DNA of 64,000 bases from Fasciolopsis buskii. Its lineage: Eukaryota > Platyhelminthes > Trematoda > Plagiorchiida > Fasciolidae. Positions 11,656-25,309 of this stretch are shown one piece after another. Each line of letters starts with the position of its first letter. Within the stretch, counting starts at the first letter, position 1. A model generated the notes under the pieces. The model saw only the letters and a list, made by a program, of their open reading frames with translations. It was not told the DNA's origin and searched no databases. Both the position numbers and the translations under genes were made by a program. Where the stretch lies: NCBI GenBank assembly GCA_008360955.1, contig LUCM01011110.1:62001-126000 (forward strand), in the 5' to 3' direction.

Positions 11656-14600
11656 AGTGCAGCTCCTACGTTTGTTCTTGCTGTTGTTTCCGCCACCGTT
11701 TTGGAAGAACCCGGGGGGTCACATCGTTGTAAATCCACACGTGTCCTCAGAACCACATGTCACATGTATAGAGTACACATGATCAATGAGTCTAAGTCAT
11801 ATGTCAATCACAATTATTGTTCTGCATGATCAAACAAAGCAACTTGTCCTTTCTGATTATTGTCACGGTTATGTATATCAAAGTAGTCTGTGATCACATG
11901 CCGATAGATGATTGGCTTCCATTCTGGCTTACCTCTTACACTCTCTCGATCTCCGTCTCTCTCGTTTTCAACTTAATCTTCTCTCTTGTCACGGGTTGAA
12001 GAAAACTATGCACATTTGCCCCCTTCCAGCGAGTCCAATTTCATGTGCTGCCGCAAGAAATTACCTCCTCCATTGTCGTCAGTGGCGGGTTTAGTACCTG
12101 CACTGTGTGCTGAAAAACACTCGAACTAGGTGCACAAAGCATTAACCCAACTTCACTTGACTTGATTATCCCTGCATTTTTGCACGAAAGACTGGCAAGA
12201 TAGCTTCCATTAAACATTGAAGAGTTCATCTAGTATGGCATTAAAGAAGTCAAGCCTGGATGGTGATGGGCAGTCTACTTGTATTATTTGTATTTACATA
12301 ACTCGAACGACGAACCAGGATCGACAACGGGGATCTTCTAGTCAACGATCATATGCTCTGATTGTGGCCGTTTCGCTGGTCTCTTGCGAATCACGTGTGT
12401 GGACATTCACCGTTATCGGATCACCACCAGATCAATAACATCAAGTACTGGTTTCTTTTAAACTGGTTCTACAAAACTGCATCTAAAATCCAGCAAACCT
12501 TTCGAGGAAAAATGATATGATTTTCGTTCATAAATGAACGAGGAGCTGAGCATAAGTAAGGTTAGGAACACTTCTGTTCACTAATTATCCAAATGATTTC
12601 GATTAGGATCTATGGACGTAAGGTGTAATAATCAGTGTCTATGTAAAAATACGTCCTAATGACAAAAGCCCAGTAATTCACAAAGCTCCGCGAAAAACTG
12701 CACACCGCTGAGACGTCCCATTCACTAGAGATCTGAGTGAAATTTTTTCTGCAAGCAAGGATTGAAATTACGCTTATTTATTATACTGGCTTAAACTAAC
12801 GTTTGTTTTCAGAAAGGCCCTTCGAATGTAACCTCGGACTTTCGGCATAGGGCTTGAAAATAAAATAAATTCAAACTAGCAGAGGAATGCAATACTTTGG
12901 ATACTAAATTCATCAACTGGCCTTAGTTAAAGCTAAGTATGTTTTTTTAACATGTAATTTGGCTTGATTTTTGAGAAGCTAAGAGTAATTTGGAATTTTT
13001 GCGGATTTATTTATAACACAGTATAGTAAAAATAGAGACCTTGATGAGCCTAAAACCGATTCTTGAGATGCATAACTAAATGCGGTGGTGCACGTCGACA
13101 TCTGGGTACCGGAAAACGATGTGCGCAGTGGACACGTAAGAACAGGTTCGAGAAGCGTAGAAGCGTGCTTCATATAGGCTCATCCATGCACAGAAATGGT
13201 CTTCGTTGATGAGCAAATGATTTTGGGCACCCCTGGAGATTAATTCGACCGTTATCAGGTCTCTCGTGCATAGCAAGCAAAACCGACGCGCTTCTTCAAT
13301 GAAGCCAAATAAAAGGCCTAAACCAAGCAGACCATTCCAACTTTGGCTCTAGTAGACATTAAAAGGTTTGGTTATTGCCCGACTTCTCATCACATCTGGT
13401 TTAGGGAATGGGGAAGCCGATCATTTTATTTAGGTTTCAAGTTCACAGTTGCTAGTTTAACATACCACATATGATGACAGTAAAGAAATCCGTACTCTCT
13501 TGCACAGTTCATATGAAAACAACTAGGAACAAACCCCCATACAGAGTACGATTCGCGGACTAAGAGGTAAAACGATTCTGAACACCAGTCTCTCCAGTCT
13601 TTTTCTCCTGTTTTCCACTTCTGACGGACACCCAAATTTCCCCCTCATACAAAGTCACCTATTTTTAATTTCCTAACCATTCTTCCTGTCTATCATTTTT
13701 ATTCAAAGCTGGGATCTGTGCCTCTATTCATTAATCAGTCAACAGGTCCGAATTGCAAAATCTTACCTTTCCAAAATACAAATTTCGTTTTGACGCGACT
13801 GAAACCCTAGTTTCATTCTTTCTCCCACCGAACAGTGGAATCTTTTCCATCTTTGATTTTTGATTTTTCAATGCTGAGCACTCGTTAGTGACGTATCCCA
13901 ACTACCATAACGTCATCCTAGATTTGCATGCTCACAATCGGGAATGACGGATTTAGGCACTTGATCACTTGATCTGGGGTGAGAAGCGAAACACTTCGCC
14001 GAGGACAACGATATCTGTTAAATGCAGCTTTTTTTCACCGTTTAATAATATCTGACCATCAATAGGTATCTGCCAGCTATCAATTAGTAGCCGTTGGTCA
14101 TTGTCTGTTGGCATCATGCCCATTTTAGTAGCCATGACTTCGACTAGAACAAACGCATTCATTCACTGAAACTACAGTCATTGACGAAATTCACACGTTA
14201 CGTGATCACACAATTCACTTTTGACGTCCCTTGTTTGCGGTATAGATTGTCCACAAATGGATACTTGTTCACTTTCAGCTCATGGCCGACTAAATCAGAC
14301 CTAAACTACTATACGATTTCCACAAGCTGTTCCACTGCGGACATACGTGTAGTTGGATTCTCCACAAGTGGCAGCAATTTAGCTCACGACTGTGTCCAAA
14401 CACTCGCACTTATTCTCACTTCTGTCTATCCCTTCACCCGTGAAGTCTTCACTCTTCTAAAAAAATTGGCTCAGAGAATTATCTTGTCGTCTGTCGGTTT
14501 TGCTTACCCCGATTCTCCACTTATTACGGGCTGCGCCGTTTGACGATACTATTCAGCGGCATATGACGGTCGTCGCAAATTCCAATATTCTTATTGGTAG

Positions 14601-16215
14601 AATAACTGATATTTACCTCGGACGCTTTCACATATATCTCTAACTTCATCAGCATCTTTCTTCGGAGTGTGGTTCTTTTTATTCCATATTTTTCCCAGCC
14701 CGGCAAACCAGAATCACCCAAAGGGTTTACTCTCATATTTGATCATGCTACAAGCTTGAAGCCCTTGGCATTCAGTTGCCGATGCCACAAATCCACATTC
14801 CTATTTCGTGCACGCTGGGAACGGGGATTCTTCATTCGGACAAGGGACGGCAGAACGCTTAGTTTACTGAAGAACCAAACGCTTGGTTTCATCACGACCA
14901 CTCTTACAATTTTCTCCCATCAGTTTCTCGTCCAAGGTTTTGAATAGTTGTGTTGGTCGCAGCTCAGGTTGTTGGCTATGGTGAGGTTTAACATTCACTT
15001 ACCAGTTGTTTATTTACCGTTCGGGTGATATAATCAGGGCTTGTGTGAAATCGGCAACGGTCTTCTGCATTTATAGAATTTCACTACCCGTAACCCTCGA
15101 CCTCAAAAGTAACCCTGAACTCGGAACCAGACGCTTGTTTTCCTGCTTAACGTGTGCCAACATGACCTCTGTCACCCAGAGGATAAAATTCCTGTTTAAC
15201 AGCTTCGGCCTTTTGGTCCTGTGTTTTCATCTTTAGTTTATGAGTGTTTGACGATTCAGTTCCAAAGGTGCTCCAAAAAGGAAATGAGGTCCATTAATGG
15301 AGTCTGTGGGGTATCAGTCTGCCGTGCTTTCTTATTTGGTTGGATATTCGTTCTTCATGCGACTGCACATGTGATTCGGTTCAGTGCCTCTACTGGTTAA
15401 ACTATTTAAGGAGTATCCACTTTCCCAGAAATCGATTTTCTGATAAAGAATTTTAAACTCCTTTAGGTTGACCTTTAGTCCATCTTGATCCCCGTGGACG
15501 GATACGAGAAAGAATAGATTGTCTGTTTGCAACCAGTTTGTGTCCGTCCATTTGAATGGCCAATTTTTCTAGTTTAACCATTACGGTTTTTTGTCTCAGC
15601 CCACTTAGTTAGCTTTGTGTATCACGTTTATTTTTCATTGTTTTTGAGCTGCTCTTTTGGTTTGGATACGATTCTTTCTATGGTCCTGAAATGGTCTTTG
15701 AACAATCTTGATGTGTTGAAATTTTCACTCCTCTTTCCAGTAACTTCAGGCATAAAAGACTCATACCAGCTGACGATGTCATGCCAATTTGTAATGAATC
15801 GGTCTAAATGCGATCTAAACGCTGTCTAAATGCCAAGAAGAACGATCATAAATTCATGTGCTTATTCTGATGTGAAGTTTGCAATTATGCTTTGTCACCG
15901 ATTTCATTTTACTCGATTATCCTATCCCGCGAGTTTTTTGTCTATTTACTATCTTCTGTTTACTTCATCGAACTACCGCTGTGAAAATTCACCAAATGTG
16001 GTGCAAACCACATTTTTCAGGTGGTAATACTGTATACATGCACTACTTACTACTTCTATATATACATGTTTATATTCTGGGGCATTCTGCCCTCGTTCCT
16101 AAGGTTAGCTTAGCCCAACTGACAAAGAATTATCAACGAACCACAGTTGTGGTTCTTCTGTGGACTCGTCGACGAAGAGCTTCCATGCATACTCCTGACG
16201 CGACACAAATTCGAC
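11656..16215. other. No recognised gene; several modest open frames
   Basis: Frames at 13,965-14,162 (-), 14,181-14,543 (+), 14,669-14,947 (+) and 15,332-15,532 (-) are open for 65-120 codons. None matches a family I know, and no pair links through good splice sites. Part of this could be unrecognised ancient transposon. Confidence 0.4.
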
Positions 16216-16239
16216 ATATATATATATATATATATATAT
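16216..16239. repeat. (AT)n microsatellite
   Basis: Twelve uninterrupted AT units. They lie inside, and help create, the longest open frame of the window (15,879-16,421), which is therefore not credible as a gene. Confidence 0.95.
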
Positions 16240-19200
16240 TCATTTATTCACGTTTGACATTGAGTCCCAGTGTGAATCTAAATGTCACAATGATTATTGT
16301 GACGCAGTGTGCGTCTTCTGACCTCCATAATACACATGATGGATACACAAATCGTGTGCCTTGGAGGACCATGGCGGAAAAAACGAGAACACTACAACAG
16401 CAAGAGAATTCGCTTTCTTGATTTTATTGGCATTCTGTTGAGTTTACCCCCTTGGGACTTAAATTGCTCACATTTAATAATAAAATTTCGAAGTAAAGTG
16501 CGAAAATCTAAAGCGAAATTGGAAAATCATGTGTAGTTTGGAAATCCAGAACTGCATGTTTAGACGACAAAGAACACATCTCACGGGTCGATGAACCTAA
16601 TCCAAGAATGGTCTATGCTTACACATCTTTGAGAACCACCCCACGGATGAATATGATGTGAAATTCGAACACAGGCTTGAAGAAGCTTTGGGGCTTCAGT
16701 GTTATAGTTTCTGTGGTAACCCATGTAGGGGTGCGGACAATTTCCATTGGGACGCACCTCTAAGCAGCGATTTCCTCGCATCTTCCACGTCATATGTATT
16801 CTAATTTTAAAATATCAGAAGATAACGATGTCCCTTATTCACACGTGTATCACTGCCTCAGTCATGGCTTACCAAAGTAACATGTAGGAGGAGAAATCGT
16901 TTAGGAAATATCATCAAAAGGAGCTGGTGGTGGTTGTATTATTTAAGGTACAGCACTAAAATAAAACAAATAGTTACACTCTTCAAGGTTCCAGTGGTCA
17001 TCTAATTCTTCTCTTCATTCCGCGCCTAATCTTTTGAACTTACTATGGTTTTCTTTGGTTGACCACCAGTTGAAAATGTGTACCACGGTTGTTTGTTGCT
17101 CAGTCGGTTGTTGCTATGTCACAGCTCGAACCTCTAGATGCATATTTGTGTGCGTGTTTTGGTTTGCGATTATCTCGAGGGTGAAACAAGATATGTACCT
17201 AGAACGGTAAAATACGTGACAAACGCACACTCAAGGTGCAAAGTTTCAATCATAACACAGTCTGATTTGTGGTCCTCGCTGATTCATTCTGGATCAAAGT
17301 TGTGATCATGTCACTTGGGACTAGATCAACAGAAGAACCGTAAAATTAGAGCGCAAAGGCATAGTGAAAAAAATTGGAAATCGTTCGATACGTAGACGAA
17401 AGCAAGCGGACACAAACACGAGAGATTTTGGCACTTGTGCACTCCAGATCTGAATCGAGAAGGATTTGAGTCAATAAGAAATAATTAGTTATGCAGACAC
17501 CATCCTCAAGTCACTCTCGAAAATCATCAAAAAATGCATTATTGTTTTATTGGGCTTCTTCCAAATCACCTTAAGATGGATTTCAAGACTCAGCTTGAGT
17601 GATCCGAAGGTGTTCAGCTTAATCCCGTTCAACTTGGGTTGAAACCGTGCTTCGGGTACGATGGGTACACATAAACAATGACAATTTCCGACAGAGCTTT
17701 ATGGGTTTCCCGTCTTTTCGATTAAGTTTAGAGAACTAGTACTGGATTGCAGCATTTTGCAATTAGATGAGGCGCTCGAAAGTCCAGGATCCCCGAAATG
17801 ATTGACGGCTGATTTTCACAATAACACTGAAAAGCAATTTCCATTTGAGACTTCGGGCAAGTTCTTTTTTGTACACTCGTCACGGTGGAGTCCAGATCTG
17901 GATCTTCTTTGTTCAATCCCTAATATTAGTGACCACCACCCTATTTGACAGTGCTTGATTGTTTTGTTGCAATCAAGTCTAATTATACTAGATGGTACCT
18001 ATTTAGTAATAAAGCTGCAATTATCGTGTGCTTTGAAGCTCTCCTCTCTAATACAACCCCATCGTTGATGGCTGGGGTGTAAATTAGGAGCAAGGCCAGG
18101 GTTTAAACGCCTGGTTCTTATGGCCATGCTGCATTCAGGATTATCTGCATACCCTAGCTAAATGTTACCTAAACTTGCTCTCGTGCATGATCACCTGTTG
18201 ACAGAAAACCCTCTACTAAAAAATAACTGAACATACTTTAATTTTGCAGATTCCGTATACCACCAATTTGCATATGGTGGTGGAAATCAGATGTACCATG
18301 GCAAATAGACTCCGGAATATTGCCTCCGGTCTTTGAAACCACAGTTTGCACAAATCACAAATACGGCCATCCTTATGGAATGCGTCTCGACTCAAATCTA
18401 TGTACTGTTTATATAAAATCCCATAATTCTTTGAACGTTAGCCTATCCAAGTCAAAGTTATGGTGTTTCGGAACTACTTTTATTCCGCTTGGCTTTAATT
18501 ACACAGGTACAAACTTTGGGATGAAAAACCACCAAATTCAATCAGCTTGAAAAAAGTCATTTTTGTTTAGCTATTCGGTACTGTTTTGCACGGAATCGAA
18601 TCTTATTCCGGTCAGGCAAGCTCTATATACTACCTGCGTTTCCAGTTTATGTGACACAGCGATTGTGGTCTAACCTAAACGTTTTACACTAGGCCAACCG
18701 ATAAAAGCAGGTTACGTAGGCATATATATATTTAGTTGTATGCAGATATGGTCATAAAATTCCGCGTCAATTTCTTATGCAGATGGTTTCATCAGAAACT
18801 TGACGGGAGAGGGAACCAATGGAAGAGTAGGAGAACCGTAAGGTATCGTAAGGTACTTATACTCCATAGTCCACCAAGTTTGTGCTGACTATTCCACATC
18901 TCATGCTGACACCGCCGACGGTTCACTACAATTTAGTGATTCATTTGTGGACGTATTGATATCTAATTACCTAAATGAAAGCAAAGGTTTGATTTAGAAG
19001 GCTGTTTTTAGATCCTGGTACAGCAACCAGCCGGTGGCCAGCTTCGATCCGCAAACTTAATTGAATCTTAAAATGTAATTTGGACCTATTCCAGAGATTT
19101 ACCAGCTGATAAAAGCTATACTATACTAGCAAAAATATTCTGGTCTCATAAGTGCATTTTACTCGGGTACGATGTGTTCATCACTCGAGATGACAGTTGT

Positions 19201-21833
19201 TTAACGAAAATCTGTAAAAAAACTGATTGTTATTGGAACTAAAGCGAAACCGGAATCCTTTCGCGCGTTATCGGCGGTCGTTCAATATCACTGTCCACCT
19301 ACCTAAGAGCTCCGGTCCCCGGCCAGACACATCCAATTGGTGAATTTTCTTGGCAGTCTCAATAAGAGATTTCGGTTGAAAAATCTAATGATGGAGACAT
19401 GCGCGTGCAATAAACTGTTTGCAGACATTTTGGAGCCTTTGCTTGATATTACAGTTCTTAGCTTCTTTAGTCAACTCGGACCACCTGATCAGAACGTTCC
19501 GGGGTTCAGACATAACTGGTGACCGGGCCATAACTAACCATCCATAATCGGATAACTCCCACGGCAACATCCACGGGCCACGAGTTTCACGTTGAACTGC
19601 GGAAGCTTTTGCACGTATCTCGGTATTTAATTGTAGTGACGGGAATTTTCGTCAGTCCAGATAGATGATCTTCCTAGTCGTTCCCACTTCAGTTCTCAGA
19701 GACGGATGAAGAATGTGAAATGATTTAATCACTAGCTGGTTTGAACCTGACATCCGAAGCTAAATAAATAAGATAATAATTGCATCAAATAGTCCATATC
19801 TCCAAAACTTTTGAAATTATCCGTTACAAATTGCTTTCCTCTAGCATATTTGCGTTCTATAACATTGGAATGGTTAAAGAACGTTGTTATCAAATCTGGG
19901 CAATCAGACGTAAACCTCTAGTTTTGACGCTCCTTGCAGTTAGCCTGCAAATTATTCATTGTGAATCACATCCAGGCAGACTTATTCCTGGAATATGTTG
20001 CTAGTATAAACGTTGACCCTGCTTGTGAGCAACCCGGAAGAAGGTCAAGTATTCTAACCAAAAAATCACCGTCGGTCAGGCAATAAAATAGAAGAGTCGT
20101 GCTAGGTTCAAATCCGTTTTGGTCAGGACAAAAATTGCCTATATGTGGCGGAAAATAAGGAGAAACTTTAACAGCGGGAAAAGAACTATCAGCGGATTTT
20201 CGGGCGAACCGTACCTGAGGTTCGTGCGGAGGAGGCAAGAAACGCGAAGAGAACTCTTCAAGGCTAAGTCTATAAATGCATCAAGCAAGAAACAAGTTTC
20301 GTAGAGGAATGTTACCGTTCTGTGTGAATAGATGTGGCTGCAAGGGGAACCGAATCTGTGATGCAAGAAATCAATGGAGGTCTGTGTTCTACATGATAGG
20401 CTAAAATCACTGAAAGTGAGAGGAACACGCTGGAAAGCACAAGCAACGGTATCACACGACGTGACTAACTAATGGAAAACGTTTAATTTATGTAACCCTA
20501 AAAAGCTATTGCGAAACACACGATACCGATAATGTAAACTGATTCAGTAGCCGAGCTCTGAGCTGCGAATTTTGGTGGTTGGTGACATATAAATTACGTT
20601 ATGCAGACCGGCACAGTTTCGCTGCAGCTGGCGCACAGAAGCGGGCAATGAGAACCGTGACGACATGAACCAGAATTTCAAAAATGCACCGGATGTCGTT
20701 GGCCCAAATATATTCCACCAATGAGGATTCTTCGTATTTTGCATATGCATATACAACTTATAACTAAACTTGAAAGAAAGTTCCCTCCAGCTATCGGGGT
20801 CTTACTGACTTCAGTTCCAAAGTTTGCGACGGAGTTATTCCATTACGAACTGGTAGTCTGCATCCCTGTGTTGCTCCTATAAGTCGAATTCCAAATACCG
20901 TTTTCAGTCGCCGATAATGCGCTCTATCTGAACCAAAAATCGTACACTCTAATTCTGGAAACAAAGCAAGAAACATGGGATTCTGTCAGAGATTTACTGA
21001 AATCTCAGTCGAATACACAGATAAAATAGGTCAAAGTGAGTGACACACAGATTGCTGTAAGTTTAGTGAGAATTCAAGTCGCACCGAAGTTGGTGGCATC
21101 TCGTTAGCACTAAAGCACCGGCTACCGGCCAGCTATGTGGGCAGATTCCCAAATGATGTCCGATTCAGGGTTTTTCGACTTTTTCAAGGTTTGTTTGTCT
21201 TGAAAAAATCGTTTCACACGACTGTAATCCAATCACTTGTGGTTCAGTGAAATGCGTCCTATTACGGACCGAGGATGACATGACAAGATTTTGGAATCTA
21301 GACAAATAGACTGACAAATTTGTACGAAAGGCAACAGTGAATGGAAGAATTCCTGTAAAAGTTTCAGAAGAACTACGCTTTTGGTCAACGTTGCCTCCGT
21401 TATCGTTGATCAAGTGGATTAGGGGTTTTTCACTCTGAAAATTCCGAGGTTCCGAATTAGCTCCGGTTAAATTTTGGTAGGCTGTAATTTGATGTCTCCC
21501 GGATATGAACACGGACAGTTTCATCTTAGCAGTTCTTCTCTTGACGGAACCGAACCCCAACTTCATTGCAGATATAGTATTTGTCACGAAAGATAAGAGC
21601 GAATGGTTGATGGCATTCTGTGTGGTTCAGTTCCAGACCACGCTGGTTGGACAACAAATGAAACGCGTTTCACTCACAAATCTGTTAGAGACTGCATCAG
21701 CAGCTCAGTTAAATGGTTCAGGCTGAAATTCCTGGACTATCACCGATACAGAATAAAATGTGGACAAAAAGACGTACTGGGGCATTCAAAGATTATCACC
21801 TAACGGGTTCCCGGAAGTTAAGCCCCCTTTGTT
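16240..21833. other. No recognised gene
   Basis: Only short unassigned frames are present. An isolated exact B-box-like GGTTCAAATCC occurs at 20,105-20,115 without a matching A box, so no tRNA or SINE is called there. Confidence 0.45.
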
Positions 21834-22017
21834 GACCAGCGGTGGCCAAGCGGATAAGGTCGTGGCGTTTGGATGTGAAGGTCGCGGGTTCAAATCCTCC
21901 CACGGCCGGCCAACTTCTCCAATTGGCAGCCCTCTGCTGGCCGCGACCCCCTTCCTGAAAATTGATGTACATCGCTGTTTCTTTAATAAAGGGAGTAAAA
22001 GATAAAAAGATAAAAGA
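21834..22017 (+). mobile_element. tRNA-derived SINE, best-preserved copy
   Basis: The head resembles a Leu/Ser-type tRNA: an A box TGGCCAAGCGG (21,843-21,853) and a B box GGTTCAAATCC (21,887-21,897) lie 33 bases apart, the arrangement of an internal RNA polymerase III promoter. A body follows with CTGCTGGCCGCGACCCCCTT and TTGATGTACATCGCTGTTTC, then an A-rich tail with AAAAGATAAAAAGATAAAAG. Three other diverged copies in the window (7.5, 29.7 and 33.3 kb) share head, body and tail, showing that this is a dispersed family and not a tRNA gene. The missing tRNA 3' acceptor pairing agrees. As a SINE it would need the machinery of a partner LINE to move. Its intact boxes suggest the youngest copy here. 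Confidence 0.85.
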
Positions 22018-25000
22018 GAATGTATTACATTGCGAAATTGGTTGGTTGGGCAAGTCAAAAGCTGCCCACACACAGATCAGTTTCTCATCATTCTTGTTCT
22101 GCCTTGTTTCATGGGTTATTTTCTCATGAGGAAGGTGGCAAATAAGCCAGAAATGAGAACGTGCGCAGCAACTGCTTCGTGCTCAAGATCGTGCTTCATT
22201 TTTCTCTCTCCCCGGGTACTGTCATTCATGTTATGTTTGGATTTTAAACATCAGTCGCGTGAAAAATGAAAAAAAACAACTGCACACATGCATTCAAATA
22301 GATAACTTTTATCTGCCAGTCAGGTCGTAAATATAATTAGCCACATAATCGGGTTAAAATCTATAACTTGAAATTTTTTTCCTTTTATTCCCACAAGCAA
22401 ACACCAGAGAAACTCGATGCTCACCTCTGCTGAGTGATGGCAAGTATACGTCTCAGCTGGTAAGCATAATCACATAAAGTCATGAGGGTCGATCAGGTTT
22501 TGTTCCTAGAGAATTAAGAGATTTAAATGGAGAGTTTTTAAAATGAAACATGTTTTATCCAAAACCATACGTCCCGTGGTGGGGCCAAGCGGATAATTAA
22601 CAATTGTTTCACCTTTCATCAAAGATAATGCCATGGCAAATCTAAGTATTCCGGTCTTTCAAAATAGAGAGTGAGCAGATCAATCAATTGATTCAAAGTC
22701 TCAAATGGGTAACTATGACGTCTTGAGGTTAGCAGATCAAGCCAATGGAAGCAGATTGTGGTTTTACAGGCGGGTCCTACGGAAAGACCTTAATAAGCCA
22801 GTATTTCTGGATGAAGTAGTCAAAAGCCAAGACTGAACATTCATTACCACTGTTGAGGACAAATACAAGAACAATTTCCTATGGCAGCAATGTGTTCGTA
22901 CGCCATTACTGGTGGTGTGCGAACTTCATGCCCATCGCGGGACAAAGGCACTTCTGAGCCTTCTGCGAGTACGCGATCTCCACTAAATTGAGAACTTGTA
23001 AGATGAGAGAGTAGTGCGTTGAAATGCAAACATGTGGAGTGTTTTAGATAAAAGAAAAGTACTGAGACTTCTGCTCTACCTCAGCCAAAATTCTTCAAAC
23101 TGTTCTATCCCACGGCCGCTACTTCCAGTTTCCACTAAGTAAAGTGAGAAAAACCAAGTCGAGCAGGTACAAAGTTTCTTTTTGATCAGCATTGCGTCGC
23201 TTATACCATTCTTCAATGATCAACACTTCCTGATTGATTCTTCCGTTATCTAGTTCGGCCCCTCGGTATTAATCGACTTTCTCATACGGCTTTTTTGCTC
23301 AGCTTATCGACAAGCATAATCAGTGCGAAGTCACCGCAGTTTTGTTGATCTCTGGTCCGGATTATAGTTATGACAAGCTAGTACTAAATATCCTTACACG
23401 AAGAGACTAAAAGATGATTTCAATGGTTTTCAGGGTCGTACGAGCAGGGTACTACCCTAAAGTTGACAGCGAGTCTAACTTGACTAGTAAAGGGTTTCTT
23501 GTCTTACTCTAATTCGTCCTAGCGATTTGTCAACTAGTGACCCCTTTGGGAAAGATCACACTGTCCCATTTCCGATTAAGTATCAAGATTGCGGATCGAT
23601 ATTCCACTAATGTCTTTTTTGATACTTCCGAAATAAGATCGAAAGTTTAAACCATGACATGAATACTAGAAATTTTTTATTGTGAATAATAGACAATGAC
23701 TCTTTCGAATATGTCCACCAACTGTCCTCAATTGAACCAAAAATGATTATCAAAATCAGGTTGTTCGCCGTGGGACAAAGAGAGCGCGGCCGAATGTGAT
23801 CTAAGTAGGGCTCCGATAGGAATAAAAAATTATTCAATTTGCATCATATTAGACCGCACAAATGATATAATGACAGGCATGGGCACAAATCAACTTGCAT
23901 TGAAGACCTTGGGAAGTATTTGCAGTTTTCATTGCATCCTTCAACAGAAAAGCGATGCCAAAAACCGAATTTGTTGGTATTTCATGGTCTGAAAGGAACA
24001 TCATGTGTGAACACACCAGGATGAGTTTCAAGTTGCTTTCGCAATCTGATTCCGTGTTAGATTTCGTGGGAATCCCGTGCTCCAATGAATAGAGTATTTC
24101 ACTAGGCGTCATTCACGAAAAATCTATGCCGAATTTCAACGACTAGAACTATTGAGTATTGGTTGCACTTCCAGAGGATATGAGGATTACTTCGGCTGAT
24201 TTGAAATCTGGTGTTTTTATGAAAATAAATTAACTGATGAAAAGAAAGCGGTATTTTACAGTTCCTCAAAAAAGGCGCATACGCTTTGGTGAATAATCTG
24301 GCGTATCCAGCACCTCCAATGAAGTCCTCATTTAAGAGGCATGAAGACCCTGCTTCTGCATCACTTCAGGTCAGTAAATCGTTACCGTTGAGTGAAAATA
24401 AAAGAAAAGTGGCTTGAGCAGGAATCCATTCTGCATCAGAGCACACCAGTGCGCCTCGGATATTAGTCTCCCAGAGCTGGATGATCAATTTCCAAATTGT
24501 TTAATTACTGTACAGGTATGTTAAATCTTTGGAGAAATAATCGCTCCTTCCAGATCACACTTTTCAGCACACGCAAAATGCATGCGAGGAATACGAGGAC
24601 GCCAAGACAGTGACAGCTTCAACAAACGACCCAGTTTTATCCCGTGTTTCCAGATCAAAAGAATGACTCCAAAAAGGAGTCCGCAATCATTCACAGCTCC
24701 AGACACGAATTCCGTTATATAAGAGTTGCCGTGTATTTATCAAACCTTAGGTCAGAAGCAAGTATATTTCATGTGGACAGTTGTACTCTCTACTTTCCTG
24801 TGCACATCAACAAGTAAAACATTTTCTACTGATAGGATTAGACGTGTTTGTCGCTCATCTGAAGTTTGTCTAATGACTGCTTATTCGTGCTCAAACAGGA
24901 GTTCTATCCGCTAGTCTTCACTCAGTGTATCCGTATAATGTGATGAATAACTTTATCTTACTAAGACACTGTCTGCTCCTGACACCATTCTATTACCTAT

Positions 25001-25309
25001 ACAGGAAATGGAAAGTCAATTATCTCCATAACTGATTTGATACACTTTTGTGCCGAAACTCATGGTCTGCTGATGTGCACAAGTCTACGTGACGTCTAGG
25101 GACATTCTCCGACTACTCATTACTAAAGTTTGATTCGTGTTGACATACCCAAGTCTCCTGCAGATAACTGTACATTTTTGTTTTCAGATGGAGGCCCATC
25201 AACAAATGAACCGGAAGTTCTTCAGAAATTACTTGTAGACACTGCGTCGCTTACAGTTCAGCAGACCATTTCTTAATTTCGTAATCTTATTCTTAATTGC
25301 TTTAAACTT
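22018..25309. other. No recognised gene; flank of the Gypsy element
   Basis: A short A-box-like scrap of the SINE (GTGGTGGGGCCAAGCGGATA) occurs at about 22,577-22,596. Upstream of the Gypsy RT I could not find gag, protease zinc-knuckle or LTR signatures, so either the 5' half is gone or it is too decayed to see. Confidence 0.4.

Noticed and set aside
11496..11829. Valine/leucine/threonine-rich frames around 11.5-11.8 kb on both strands
   Set aside because: They are produced by the (GTT)17 microsatellite.
15879..16421. Longest open frame of the window, 180 codons on +
   Set aside because: It runs through an (AT)12 microsatellite that gives an alternating Ile-Tyr stretch, and its remaining sequence has no protein-like pattern.
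20105..20115. Exact tRNA B-box sequence, possible tRNA gene or SINE
   Set aside because: No A box at the right distance and no cloverleaf pairing around it; similarity to the SINE body is also missing.
21840..21910. Possible functional tRNA-Leu/Ser gene
   Set aside because: The promoter boxes are good, but acceptor stem pairing is lacking and the same head is attached to a common body and tail in other copies, so it is the SINE head.
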